Assembly (NCBI GenBank): GCA_000149265.1
Contig: CH003129.1
Coordinates: forward strand, 534,981 to 598,980
Origin: Ciona savignyi
Lineage: Eukaryota > Chordata > Ascidiacea > Phlebobranchia > Cionidae
DNA length: 64,000 nt
Direction: 5' to 3'
Position numbers and translations under genes: made by a program. The notes below the pieces were generated by a model. It had not been told where the DNA came from, did no database searches, and worked only from the letters and a program-made list of their open reading frames with translations. The first letter of the stretch is position 1. Each line of letters starts with the position of its first letter. This document shows positions 47,498 to 60,300 of the stretch, one piece after another.

Positions 47498-47834
47498 CTG
47501 CATAACTTCTCGGCCACAGGTATGCGCCCTCAGCTAAACAGGGTGCCACCAAACGCAACCGTTCAAGCGTTTCCACCATCGGAATTCCAGCCCTCCCAGT
47601 CGCCAAAATCCACGACCCGACCAATTTACGCAAATCGCCCATAACAATAGCTCGCACACAATACAATTCCGAACAAACACAAAACGGCAAACGAGTTCTG
47701 AAAGCTTCATAATACACCAACCGAATAGTCTGGCGGTGAGGATTGGTAGTTGTTAAACACAAAGGTAAGGGCTCGATTTCAACCGAAGCACCAAAAACGA
47801 AAACGATGTCACTTTGCTCACATTCATGAGTTGT
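47498..47834 (-). CDS. Orphan candidate exon (112 codons), unknown protein
   Basis: An open minus-strand segment with an acceptor (ttgtgcag) at 47835 and a donor (gttacctg) at 47497, phase 0 to 1. It is more GC-rich than its surroundings and reads like real protein: EQSDIVFVFGASVEIEPLP, RLVYYEAFRTRLPFCVCS, VGSWILATGRAGIPM, LRLVAPCLAEGAYLWPRSY. No ATG opens it and I see no partner exons between the integrin start (45778) and the RAB27 stop (49920). A 435-bp hAT-like element begins four bases beyond the donor, at 47486 and below. It may be an exon of a gene I failed to find, or a degraded gene or element fragment. I do not recognise the family. Confidence 0.35.
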
Positions 47835-47854
47835 CTGCACAACTTTTATTTTTT

Positions 47855-48090
47855 TAATGGGATAAATTTCGAACCCCTAATGGGCTCATCTCTAAGACAG
47901 TTTTTAAAGTACAAATTAGTATAATAATCGTTTGAGTTAACCATTCAGTCACATAATTAATTGTTCAGGTCCGTAAATTTAAAACAAAAATCTTTTTTTA
48001 CTTGACTAATTTTCGAACTCGTCCGTAAGACCGTTTTTGTATAAAATTAAAGTGAGTGTCAGCCGAAAAACTTTTCGGCAACACGACCAT
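47855..48090 (-). mobile_element. Second tRNA-headed SINE family, two adjoining reverse fragments
   Basis: aatttcgaacccctaatgg and taaccattcagtcac form one diverged copy; cttgactaattttcgaac and cggcaacacgacc form the next. Confidence 0.4.
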
Positions 48091-48399
48091 TCATGCTCCA
48101 GATGTCCGTACCCTTAATAGGAACGGAGCACCAGTCAGTCGGTGAGACCGCTAGTAGGTTTTAACACAACGCTGGTTGAATAAATCAATCAGCAGCAAAT
48201 TGACGACTCTACGCGTCATAAACACCTTTGTTACGCACACACGCGAGTATTCAAACTCACGCGCCACGGTAAATTGACCACAAAAGGCTGAATTACGAAA
48301 TCTGACATCAAACGCTTCGTGAATACCGCGGTGGGAATTGGCAACGCGTTATACCACGCTGGACAATATATACACAATATTGCAGTGGCACTTGGTTGG

Positions 48400-48590
48400 G
48401 AAATGGGGGAATACTAAAAGAAGGGAAAAGGGGACCTGCACAATAAAATGACGATTAGGGTGTTAAGGTTAGATTATGGGTGGAGTTAAATTAAGCGATA
48501 GTTTTGGGGCGTTCGTGACAGGTTTAGAATTAGTTTCCACAGTTTTAGCGAGAAGTTTCTCTCCTTTCCTCTTTTCCTTATTTTACATGA
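48400..48590. mobile_element. MITE-like repeat with GAAACTAATTCTAA
   Basis: Contains ggtttagaattagtttccac and gagaagtttctctcc, opposite in orientation to the 31505 copy. Lies between the orphan exon and RAB27. Confidence 0.45.
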
Positions 48591-49477
48591 CGTACAACCA
48601 ATAGACCTCTATGGGCGATGGGAAATAACACATGACCCTCTTTTAGTCATGATACTTAATTAAGTGTTTTGCTGAGTAACAATTTTGGTGATTCCCCAAT
48701 GTTCATACGGTTGGAAGCAGAATATGCTAGGCCTCCCTTAGTGTTGTCTATTAATTGATGCGAAAGCAAAAATATTGAAGACAGTACAATCTAAGATCTA
48801 CGTTTATATTTCAACCATTCATGGGCGGCAGCTTATATATGTGCACTACTGCTACAAAAAAACGAATAAAAACATGGACATGTTGTACAAATAAATGGAG
48901 TAGCCAAAAACACGATTAACAAAAACGGATTTCGGAATTAAGGTTAAAATTAAGTGAAATATATTGCACAGAAATAATTAATATTCGGAATTACGGGCTA
49001 CAAACGGCCATAGAAATTCAGATAAAGGAAAATAATCAATTAATGACATCACACAGCTGCGTGGTTAAAAAAAGAAACAGCAATTGTACTGTGCGGTCCG
49101 TTTCTCCAAATAAATTGAAAACGAATAATCAATTGCTGTAAGAAGGCGTACATATTTACAGATAAGGAATACCACCGGCGTTATTGAATAGATCCTGTAC
49201 AATGAGAAGGAATTTAATTTAAGAATTTAGGGTCGAGTAACCATACGTGCAAATGACTTAAAAAAACTGATAATATAAATATGTGAATGTAAAACTTTTT
49301 AAAATGGGGCGAAACGATTACGTTCTGTACTAATCAACAATATTTTGAGAAATAAAGATTATACCACGAGGTCAAGTGTTTGGGACAGAACTGAACGGAC
49401 GTTTGTTTACGTTAGAATAAAGAAAGGATTACACGCTCCAATAGCTTGCGCGCCATAACCAGCAACGTCGATTGGAA

Positions 49478-49606
49478 ATTCATGTTTATCACCGTGGGGA
49501 AACCCAAGGGGGTTAACACACGGGCAATCAAAGTCAGATTACCTCGCGCCCACCGTCGGGTTACCAGGCTATTAAAGTGTGTTGTTTGATTCACACTTCC
49601 CTCAAG
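49478..49606 (-). mobile_element. SINE 3' fragment
   Basis: Only the tail half is present (attcatgtttatcaccgtg to gtgttgtttgattcac), 3' of the RAB27 stop. Confidence 0.65.
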
Positions 49607-49919
49607 TTGTTACTTTAACATGAACGGGTAGATTTGCACAATGACAACGTTACTGCATTGAAACACATATTAGCACATTATGAAAGCAATTCAAAGTTTC
49701 AAAATAGTTGTAGAATATACAAACATAAGTGGAAAATGGACAAATGTTGCATTTCACAATAAAATTCCCACGCAACATAAGTGAGACCCTGCAGCAGATA
49801 TGCATAATCCCAATTAATCATGGATACTGCACCATAATATCTAACTAAGCGGAGTTCGTAGGACTAAAAGTATGAAATCACTGCGTTAATAGACTGCAAG
49901 AGCTACTGCAATCAGTCGA

Positions 49920-52900
49920 TTAGCAGGGACAGCTGGAAGCTTCTGAATCGGAGTTGGACTGGTTTAGTTTGGTTGCTTCCTCTGGTTTCCCATATTGTGC
50001 TGGCAGCATGGTTCTGTCCACTACCTCGTCCATTCTGCACGATATTGTGGGAAGGGGGTTACGTGGGTTCGTATCATTGAAGTGATAGGTCACTTATGAG
50101 AAATTTTATTGGACCAAATTGATCTACTTTATTGCACAAGGTTTATTTCATTTCTCAATTCACTGTTTCAACACAGCCGACTTCGGATTTTAATGAAAAT
50201 GCTCACACTGCTTATTGGTCTAATTGGGCTTATGGAGTTTGTGAGGTTTGAGTAGCATTATAAGACTAATGAAGCTTGGTGGGGCATATTAGTCCGACTG
50301 TTAAGTCTGGTGGGTTAATGCGATGCATTTCAGAGAATAATTGCTGGTTCAAACTGGTCGCTATCTAGTCGGTTGTGTTCTTGGGCAAAGCACTTAACGG
50401 ACATTTCCAGAACAGCAGATTAATAGGTTCCATCAAATTAAGGGAACATGTGAATCATAAAAAACAGACTGCAATAGCTCCGGTAACCCATTGGTGGGCG
50501 CAAGGAAATCTCCAACAGCCCGTGTGTTACCACCCTTGTGTTTTCTCATTCACAAGGAAAAACATGAATTTTCTATTCTATCCTTATATTGAACTAATGG
50601 GGGTCGTGGGGGTGATGCGTGCATGGGGGTTAGTGGGGGGGTGATGCGGCTCACCTTTTCATCACCAGGTCAAGCAACATAGAAACCGCTTTGTCCACGT
50701 TATGTCCAGTAGCGGCACTCGTCTCCAAATAAGGTAATCTGCGAAAAGGTATTGATTTTTTAAAATTTGAGATGAATTATTCCAAGTTCCGGCTCTTTTA
50801 AAACTAATCGATAAAAGGAGACATATCTTTAATCCTGCTAATTACCAGGATATTGATATGGGTTAAGGCAGCTTAAGGTTAAGTGGTCCATACTGTATGG
50901 GTCAGCTCTTCTCCGAAATCCACCTGTCCTATTGCACAGGTGGCTTTACCGCCCACTTTTCTATAAGGTTTAAGCGTTTTTTAATTTACACACTTTTTTC
51001 CAGTTTTTCGTTTTGTACATTATGTTTAATGGCAGGCCTAGCTATACCCAGACTAATTAATTGATTTTTGGCGTGTTTTAACGATTGCGTTTTACCGTCT
51101 TTTTCTGGTTTTCAATTTTCATAGAATGTACTGACGTTTGATTTCATCGTAAAGTGTATGATTCTATGGCTGTCAGTATTCACAAAAAAATTTAAATCAG
51201 CAAGGGCTCTACATATTGCCAGTGCAAATGACATTCTTGCGGTAGACACAGTGTACATCAATCATCAGCCAAAATATCCACATTTACACCTATGTCAGTA
51301 TATTGATCGTGTAGATTAAACCAAACCCTTTTAATCCTACTTTCTGCTGATGACAGAAAACATACACTTATGTAATATAAATATTGATTATAGTGGAAAT
51401 GATTGTAAAGCAACATAAATCGCTGCTAATATTTGGTTTGCTGTGGTTTCAATTATGTTTTACGAAGAATTTTCCATTAAGCCATAAGAATTAAATTACA
51501 GCATGCTTGGAGTGTTAGGCGATTTAAATAATCTGATAATGGAAATTCAATTAACTTAAATTATGGAAAAAATTTTGAATTGATTATCGGCCAAATCCTG
51601 AGTAGCGAGGAATGATTAGGCAAAAGGTTGCGGGATCAAGACCAACCAGCTTTTTTAGCCCTTAGCAAGCCGCAGTTTAGTCTAACGGTGACAGGGTCAC
51701 TAAAATTAATTATTTTATATTAACCATCAGAATTCAACATATTTAATGTCAAACTATCCCCACCAGTAATCAAATTCAAAATCCTTCAGAAATCAACATA
51801 TTTAAGCCCAATACCCATTATCAGAAATTAACATATTAAAGCCCAATCTGAAATATGAAAGTCCAATCACCCATAAGCTTCAGCACATTGCTCAGCTCTT
51901 TCCACAGACACCGCTCGTAGATCCTCCAAATCGCACTTGTTCCCACATAGAATGATATCCGGCGTCTCACAATAAGAATGTTGTTTTAACTGATCTGCGT
52001 GACAAATACAATAATATGACGCGCTTGACAAAACAAACGGATGTTTCATCAAAACAAAATGTTATAATTTATGGATGAGAACACAGCCAGGAAAAGTGGA
52101 TAGGTTATTCATGTTTATCGCTGTGAATGGTAAAACACATAAGGTGTTATATCACAGATAATCGTCAGATTACCTTGCGCCCACCATGGGTTACAGGAGT
52201 ATTTGCAGTGTGTTGTGTTTGTTTGGAATTTTATTTTTATTTTAGTAAAACCCATTAAGCTACTGGGTTCCCGCAATGTCTGTTCAAGAGCACAACCGAC
52301 TAGCTGTAAATATCCAAATTACAGGACATTGGTGACAACTCCCATATTAGAAAATGGAAAGAAAATATATAAATACTGGTTGAGTCAATGTTGCATTCAC
52401 TCTACTAACAAACCGTTTTTGTTTCGATCGAGCGAATTTGAATTGATTAATCAAAATAACAGCAATAACTTAACGCAAACAAAACCAAATTCTTTTCAAA
52501 CAGTTTTAAACAATTAATACCAATATATTTTTAGGCTATAAATATAACTATATAGTGATTAGCTCATTGGATTTAGTGTGTTGCCTTTCACCTGAAGGGT
52601 TGCAGATTTGAAACTGGGCACTAGCTAGTTGGTTGTGTGGGCAAGGCACTTAACGAACACTGCCTGAACCCAGTGGATTAATGGGTTCTACCAAATTGAA
52701 GGAAATAATACACAACACACTGCAATAGCTCCGGTAACCCGACGGTGGGTGCGAGGAGATCTGATAATTGCCCCTGTGTTAAACCCCCTGGTTTTCTCAT
52801 TCATAGGGACAAGAATGAATATCCTATAGGCTATATAGTTAGAGATGGCAATGTAACACTTAGATACCTAACCAGTTCCTGATGTTAAGAAAGCTTTGTT

Positions 52901-55900
52901 CACTGGTAAGGTCGAAACAAAGTAAAAATCCCATGGCATCGCGAAAGAATGCGGTGGTTAAGCTTCGAAACCTGTGGGGGGATTAAATAATATGCATCAC
53001 AAATTTTAAAGGACTCTTCGTTATACTATAATACTTATGCAAGATTCTGTCTTTTTTGAAAGCCAAGTACAAATATGTACTTGAGCAGGAGATTGAACAG
53101 CGGTTGGCTTTGGTCATTTGATTCAAATTAATCAATCAAAAGTTCTATATATAAACACACATAAAGCAGAACTATGTTGATAAGATGTGTTATAACTGGA
53201 GTTTTTACCAACATGTGAAATAAGCATTCAATCATATAAGCCACTGGTGGGCAACTTCTCTAGTCGGCAGGCCAGATGTTGGAAAATAAAGTTCTTGGTG
53301 GGCCGGATTATTACATGAATAGTAATCAATATCTTAATTACAGGGTATGTTTAGATACAGTCTGCAGGCCGGTCAAAATCCCTTCATGGGCCGGACCCGG
53401 CCCACGGGCTGTATGTTGCCCATGCCTTATATAAGACATGTCTGTAGTGCCCGGTTTGCCAAAAACATTGATCGTTTTGGTTCTGATGTTTATTTATAAA
53501 TTATTAAGTGGGAGTGTGGGAGTAAATGCTATGCATATTGACTCACAGGTTAAAACAAAATCCAACCCTCATTTCCAGTCACACACAATATGTATGGGCA
53601 AAATGTCATTTGAGACGTAGCCACTAAAATGAAGTGGCCATGGCTACATCTACATCGTTATACTGCACAACCTAGTTTCTCATATTTCACCACCCTCACT
53701 TTTAAACGCTACCAGTAATGTGAATAAATAATTAAAAAACCATATCAGTATGTTGCAAAACAATAAAAATTTACAATAAACACAACCATGATGTGTTAAA
53801 ACCATTTTAAGACCTGTAATTAAAAGTGGACATTAAGGGGCAACTTGTGCAAGGTTACTATATTTTTTTTTACAAAAATAGGAAGATCATAGAAACCGTT
53901 AAGATCTGAATAGCGAAAGTTGGCCCGCCCAGATAACAAACAAAGCTATGCCATTACTATGTTAACTGTGGATGCTGTAGTGTGCCTTATGCAAACACAA
54001 AAGTGCCGGTAAAAAGTTTATTTAAATCATGACACGTATTGGTCACCAGAGGATTTGATTATTAAAGGAAATAGGGTGTAAATGCATGACGATAAAATAT
54101 TGTTTGAAAAGGCACTCCTAAAATGTGTGAATGAGTCACACAAAGATTTTTGTGGGATACCGGTACAGTAAGTGGGTATAGACGTCATTATCCCATTTGT
54201 TAAATCCTGGCGGCATTATAAAACATGCAGGCATCATAATAACATCATTAATATTAATCTGGTAGATGATTACCGTTCCTGCCCGGCTGTGTCCCACAGT
54301 TGCAAATGGACTCGCTGGGCGCGACCGGAGTCGGTCCCTTGCGGCCTGTAGTTCTGTGGGTTTGAAAATTCAAGAATTTCAAAGAATATTATTTTATTCA
54401 AATATATTTAGGGATGGCATATGCATAATCATCCATGTAGCTAGTGATTAAGGAGGGCCCAAACTGTATCATCAATTAAAAACTAACCACCTATATAGTA
54501 AACATTAACTGTGGTAGTAAACATGATAGTTAACCAAATAAACATAGAAATAGCATAACTATAATCATCCATGTAGTCAAAAGTGATGATACGAGCCTAA
54601 ATTGCATCATAAATATTAAACTAACCAAATTGGTATGTCGTAAAAAGTACAAATTGCCAAGATTTGCACATACTACACACTTATACTACATCCCTAAAAA
54701 CTGTGCTGAATTTGACTTGACCAGATAAAAATAATTTAAATTACATGAACCAAATAGAACAGCCAAATTATCAAATTTTGGCAAATGAAGGATTAATACA
54801 TTTCAGGCAGAATAATATCTGTATCACTCTCATGATTAAATTTACATTCTAACGGACACTGTCAAGTCACCGGCTGGTTTTAATCCTGAACCTTTTGCCT
54901 GTCTGAAGACCTACTTACTGCTCAAGCTAAACATAATTTAGATTTTTATAATTATTGTGTTAACGACTGTGTTTTTCCATTCTTTACCTGTTTCTTAACT
55001 TACAAAGTTTTTCACCTTATACAGGTACTTGTTTTGACTATCAAGAAAAGCTAAACTAAGAAAAAATGATCCAAATAACCTAACAACAGTGGTCCCTGAA
55101 TCCAGAACCTTCTGTTCCAACTTACTATCAGTGTATTAAATGGAAGACTCACCACGCGCTTCTCCCTGAAGTCAATCCCGACCGTCGTAACAAACTTCGT
55201 CTCAAATGTTCCATCAGTGTATTGGAACAAGAATGAGGTTTTTCCGACACCTGAAATTTGATTTTTTGTTTAACTGACTTTAGACGGACATGTCATTTTT
55301 TGTGTGGGACAAGAACAGTAAATATAACTCATTAAACCATCAGATTCTTTTATACCCACAGTCCTGGGGTAGCTGGAGCTATTGCAGTGTACACACCCTA
55401 TATAGTCAGAATATGGAAAATAATATTTATGTTTTATCCCGGTAAAAAGAAAATGCAATGAGTTTAATCACACATGCAATAGTCAGATTAGCTAGCTAGG
55501 TTAACTCAGCTTTTGCAATGTGTTGTATTTGATTAAGACGTTTAAATATAAGAACAAACCATTAATATGTCCATGTAATATACTAAACTGACTAGATAGC
55601 GCCCAGTTTTATTTAATTAACCTTTCGCCTGAACGGGCGACATATTAAACTCCTAAGCTATTCGGCCTGTACTCTTTTTTTACTTTCTTTATATCTTCAA
55701 CACATACCAGAACTATCAACTAGTTCCAAATTTGTAATTAAAAATTTTGTAATCCAACATTTTTGTCGCGAAATGATAAATAGGGTAGTTTTGCTTATGT
55801 CGCCAAGGTGTTTTGCATGCTTTATGGCATAGCCATAGTTCTCGTAATGAAATATTAGACCATGCGGCAGACTGTTGTGTTATTTAATCATGAATGCAAA

Positions 55901-56107
55901 TGATATTCATGTTTATCCCCAAGAATGGGAATACACAAACTATTTTTACTGAATACATTATTGCATAACCACTATCGGAAGCCGATTCATGCCGGTTCCA
56001 TGATTAAACTATAACACGTAAGAAGTCCTACCTGAATCACCAAGCGCCAAAAACTTGATTAAATAGTCATAATCCGTATTATGCACTTGGTCTGTACCGT
56101 TCGACAT
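49920..56107 (-). CDS. RAB27: Small GTPase Rab27
   Basis: Seven exons (56107-56032, 55250-55153, 54353-54274, 52971-52868, 51994-51871, 50738-50655, 50034-49920) total 681 nt: 226 residues plus stop, the usual Rab27 length. Start [10 protein letters not shown] precedes the Rab27 signature [16 protein letters not shown]-loop GDSGVGKTS, switch [13 protein letters not shown], the Rab27-type insert before [27 protein letters not shown]4 GNKCDLED and G5 ETSAA are all present. The C-terminus CPC fits geranylgeranylation of a CXC pair. The exon 4 donor is GTATCT at 52867 rather than an earlier GTTAGG, because only that choice restores the [12 protein letters not shown] frame. By family it cycles between GDP and GTP and docks secretory or melanosome-like granules at the plasma membrane through Slp/Slac2 effectors. 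Long introns hold SINEs and a hAT-like element. Confidence 0.96.
50290..50584 (+). mobile_element. tRNA-headed SINE, diverged
   Basis: In the last RAB27 intron. The head is poorly conserved but gctggttcaaactggtcgc and the downstream body are clear. Confidence 0.65.
52098..52312 (-). mobile_element. SINE, head missing
   Basis: RAB27 intron; keeps the tail side (ggataggttattcatg) and stops after caaccgactagct. Confidence 0.65.
52553..52827 (+). mobile_element. tRNA-headed SINE
   Basis: RAB27 intron, opposite in orientation to the copy at 52098. It ends about 40 bp from the donor of exon 52971-52868. Confidence 0.72.
53242..53427 (-). mobile_element. hAT-like MITE, CAGGCATGGGCAAC family
   Basis: Reverse copy in RAB27 intron 3. 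It keeps an internal segment with GGCCGGACCCGGCCCA that the 41158 and 61575 copies lack, so it is nearer full length. The flanks catataag and tatataag suggest the target duplication. Confidence 0.65.
55421..55672 (-). mobile_element. SINE, strongly diverged
   Basis: RAB27 intron 1. Recognisable by tttatgttttatccc, gcaatagtcagatta and the attcggcc head; the middle has drifted. Confidence 0.5.
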
Positions 56108-56427
56108 GGTTTAAAGCAGCTACAGGCTTAATCGGCAACCAAATGCTACACTTGCTGCAGGGCACTTAGCTAAAAGATGAAAATCAAATTGCCTATTCAG
56201 CTCTCCGTTCTGGTTCATAGAGGTATGCGTTACGGTTCATCAAGGTATGCGGTACGGTTGTTCTGAGCATAAGGTAACGGATTATATAGCCGTGCGGTAC
56301 GGTAGAATGTGTCATTTCTATCTTCGCGGTAAGAAAATCCACATGGAAGGATTTATACATGGTTATCGCCGAATAAGTCGTGAGGAACATTCACATTGAA
56401 TAATTTATTTACAGTTATTGTCGGATG

Positions 56428-56714
56428 TCCGGCCGATTAGTCTGGCGGTTAAGTGCGTCGCCTTTCAATCGAAAGGTTGCAGGTGAGAAACTGGTCGCTA
56501 GCTAGTCGGTTGTGTCCCTGGGCAAGGCACTTTAAGGACATTGCCTGAACCCAGCAGATAATTGGGTTATACCAATTTGAAGAAACTTGTCTATCATATA
56601 CAACACACTGCAATAGCTCCGGTAATCGACGGTGGGCGCGAGGTGGTCTGACGATTGCCCGTGTGTTAACCACCTCAGTTTTCCCATTAACCGGAATAAC
56701 CATTAATATCCTAT
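56428..56714 (+). mobile_element. tRNA-headed SINE, near full length
   Basis: Lies just upstream (5') of the RAB27 start codon. The head ggccgattagtctggcgg and the ending atatcctata are both present. Confidence 0.8.
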
Positions 56715-57103
56715 AACTCGCGAGAAAAATCAACATTAAATAATTTATTTACCGTTAACGTTGGATAACTTGTGAGGGAAATCAACATTGAAGGATTTAT
56801 CAATTATCAATATCGGAAAATTTAAGATAAAACTATGCCCGAAATTTCATATTTTTTCCCTGTAGATAATGGAAAAGCAAAGGGAGTTTACCACTTGAAA
56901 TCTACAAATTTCCTCGCGGTCACCGTCACAGAATCTATTGAAATGTTATAAAAAGACAACGGTACTGTTTTAGTTTAAACTATTATAATCTCCGGTAACT
57001 TGCTGGCTCCAAACAACCCCTTCTGCTTCTGGTGTATGTTATATCAGATAAGTGTAAACTCACAAGTTTAGTATACTACATGTATCCAATTCAAACCACA
57101 ACA

Positions 57104-57109
57104 TTTATT
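57104..57109 (-). promoter_or_regulatory. Candidate poly(A) signal of NUP133
   Basis: AATAAA on the minus strand about 220 bases after the NUP133 stop. No other support. Confidence 0.4.
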
Positions 57110-57329
57110 AAAGGATTTTATTAGCAGTACAAAAAGACAGGGACAAGAATATAAATGGAAATAAAGATCAACAAATGGCTGGAAATGTCGCTTTAAATTG
57201 GCAAAGGTTGAACCCGGATCGTGAACATCTTAACTGAATCCGCACAAACCCGAAAAAGCGAGGTGAACTTCTGCTAAGAATTCATACATCCTATATGGCA
57301 GTGCATAAGAGCAGTAATATCCTGTCTTA

Positions 57330-60300
57330 TTAAGTGGAAGTTGTAAGTAATGTCCGATGAATTCGTTCAAAAGTTGCTCGTAGTAGGAACTCAAATTTGG
57401 AACTTTTTATTAAATCCGATAATTCTGGACGATTCATCAACTGCACAACATCTGGCAATAACTCGCTTAGAAGGCCTAATAAAAAATATTCATGATTTTA
57501 AACAACTAATTTTATATCCTATTGTGAAACGGTTAGAATATCTTGAAGGGGTGTAATTTGTCATTAGGGGTATGTAGGATAGGATAGGATATTCATGTTT
57601 ATCCCCGTAGATGGCAAAACCAAGGGGGTTAACACACGGGCAATCGTCAGATCACCTCGCACCCACCGTCGGGTAACCAGAGCGATTGCAGTATGTTGTG
57701 TATGATGGACATGTTCTTTCAATTTGGTAGAACCCATTAATCCGCTAGGTTTAAGCAATGTCCGTAAAGTGTCTTGCCCAAGTACACAACCCTCTAGCTA
57801 GCGACCACTTTCGCACCTGCAACCTTTTGATTAAAAGGCGACGCAGTTAAACGCCAGACTAACCGGCTGTAGGCAGCTATGTAAGTTAAATAGAAACGGT
57901 GGTAACTTAAACTGCATGAGTTTTGGATGAACTTAAACAGTAGTCTACTGTATTTATTTATTTACATCCCTTTTTTGATAATGACGTGTTTTAACAACGT
58001 TTTTTACCTTTTTTTCTTGTTCCTATGTGGTAATTTGTTTCATTTGCCATTATTTAATATTGGGAAAAAAAAACTAAACTAAACTAAGTAGGAACGTTGT
58101 AATTATTCACAAAACACTGCAATATCTGTTGTAATAAAATAGTCTTGTAAACTTCTGCATTTTGCTTTATATGAAGAAGACATTCATACTGCTTTAATAC
58201 AACCCATCAGTGCACTGGGTTCAAGCGTCATACACAAAATGTCTTACCCAAAAACACAACCGACTAAGCCAGCACCTGGTTTTGATCTGAAAACTTTTTG
58301 GCTGAAACCCAACGCATTAACCAATTAAGGTATGTAGTAAAACAACAAAGATGAATTAAAAAAAAACTGCAGTATGACAGCCATTTCGTTCTAAAATAAG
58401 CAAAAAGTTACAGCCTAAATTATGAATAAAAATATCTAAAATAAGCAAAAAGTTACAGCCTAAATTATGATAAAAATATCATCGGAACAGCAAATAATAT
58501 TAGTATTCTCACCAGATGACTGGGCCAGTTGTATAGTTCTGAACAGTACAGTGTGGCTGTAGGTGTCGAAAGGGTCAGATGAGGTGTCAATGTCGTTCCA
58601 GCCATCCTTGAGGATCATTTTGCACCAAATCAACATCTTCCACTCTTCTATGTCTACCTCCATCTAGTGGGAGGTTGTTAAAAACACCTTGAGATTACAG
58701 TGTGGAGCTTATCCTTGGAAGAATACATAGCTTATGCTTAGTCTATTGTAAAAGTTGCCTTATGGATACCGTTTCATACAATAGTTTACTTATAAAATAC
58801 TGAGACTCGAGGCTACGGGGAGCCCCAAGGGTTTCTAAACCCCCTACGGCTCCAGCCGTTGGTTAACGTACTTCTCTAGGAATTCCCCTCCAAGCATTAT
58901 CTAGATCTTTCTCACCTCATTTCCATCCTCTGCATCCAGGTATTGAAGGAGCTCGAAAGCTTTCTTGAAATCGACCTCGTTTGACTGTTGGTTCCCATCC
59001 CCGATGTAAAGCTGTGTACATAAACGTCGGTTACTGATTTGTCAATATAAGGGCACAAGTACAAGATGAAACAAAAAATGTTCGCGTGGTGATTGATAAG
59101 ACATAAAGATCACCACTGGGAAATGTGGCGTCAGAAATAATGAGGTCACCAGAACTATTTTTGTTTAACTTTTGTCTGCTGGGTATAGGCAACATGCAAA
59201 AGTGTGCTAGCTATGAGCTAGCTAATAGGCCTAGTATATTATAAATTACACAGAATACATGAAACAAACTCAAAACAGTCAATCAAGATGGATAATTGAT
59301 GAATTTCCAATTATGTCATTTTGAAAGAAATAATTAAAACAATTACTTCATCCTGCCTTACATAATCACTTTTGTAGTCGCTAAATATACAGCATAATAA
59401 AAAATGTTTACAATAAAATCTAAATGTAAAAATGTGCTAAAAATTTGAGATCTAAAATTTAGTCATAAAAAAGAAATGTTAATTGTTTTAAAAATTAACA
59501 GTAATTCGGAGTGTTTAATGTTTACTATGAGATCGTTTCGGTTTTCTGATGCTCGTTTAAAATATAGTTCTTCACACATTGGTTGGACCTTTTTGAGCTC
59601 ACGTAATACACCATGGTCACCTGTATAAGCTTGCTAGGTGGGTACACAGGCATTGCGTCTATAGTTGTGTGCATACTGTCCAGCACCACTGATGGTAGGC
59701 TCTCCTGATACTTCAATATCATCAGCTCATCGTTGAAGTCTGGGTGGAAAAGGGTCATTATGACTGTGGGATAACAAGTGTGATACATCAGCGCCAAAAA
59801 TCCTCGTGAGTAATACAAGTAATACTTGCGTTGTAACTCAGTGACGCACCTTGGAATTTACTCATGAATACGCATATAAAAAACTAATTAACGTTTACGG
59901 CGACGGTTTTCTATTCAACTGGAGTATGACGTTTTTATTATACACATGGTGCGTCGGAATACTGAATCTGTCTATAATAATACAGCAGCATTATAATGTG
60001 AGATTGTTATAATACCAGATTTAAATAGTTGTTACGTCTAACAAACTACAGTTGCGAGTTGACGATTTAGAATTTTATTCTAGTGTCAAAATAAATTGGG
60101 ATATGTTAAATTATTATTATCAGGATAGACCTAGAGCAGGGCCAGACCGCATGCGGCTCTTTTATCATTCTGATACGGCTTTTCATAATTTTATTGCTAC
60201 TGTAGCGAGCAAAAATTAATACCCATGCATAAGTGAAACAAACAGAAAAACACTCGCGTCTTTATCTCACACATATGCTGTTTTCTATTTTTAACGCAAT

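Larger units (their letters stand above)
45779..49919. other. Intergenic region between integrin and RAB27
   Basis: Besides the orphan exon, the hAT element, SINE fragments and a MITE-like repeat listed separately, I see no further coding content. The integrin promoter should lie just above 45778. Confidence 0.55.
56108..57329. other. Short intergenic region between RAB27 and NUP133
   Basis: About 1.2 kb, holding one full SINE, short ATTTATTTAC-containing repeats near 56400 and 56745, and the NUP133 3' end. The RAB27 promoter must lie here or in the NUP133 3' part. Confidence 0.55.

Noticed and set aside
57350-57556. Plus-strand 68-codon frame starting MSDEFVQKLL.
   Set aside because: It is antisense to the last NUP133 exon, which matches the family C-terminus and has proper splice and stop signals.
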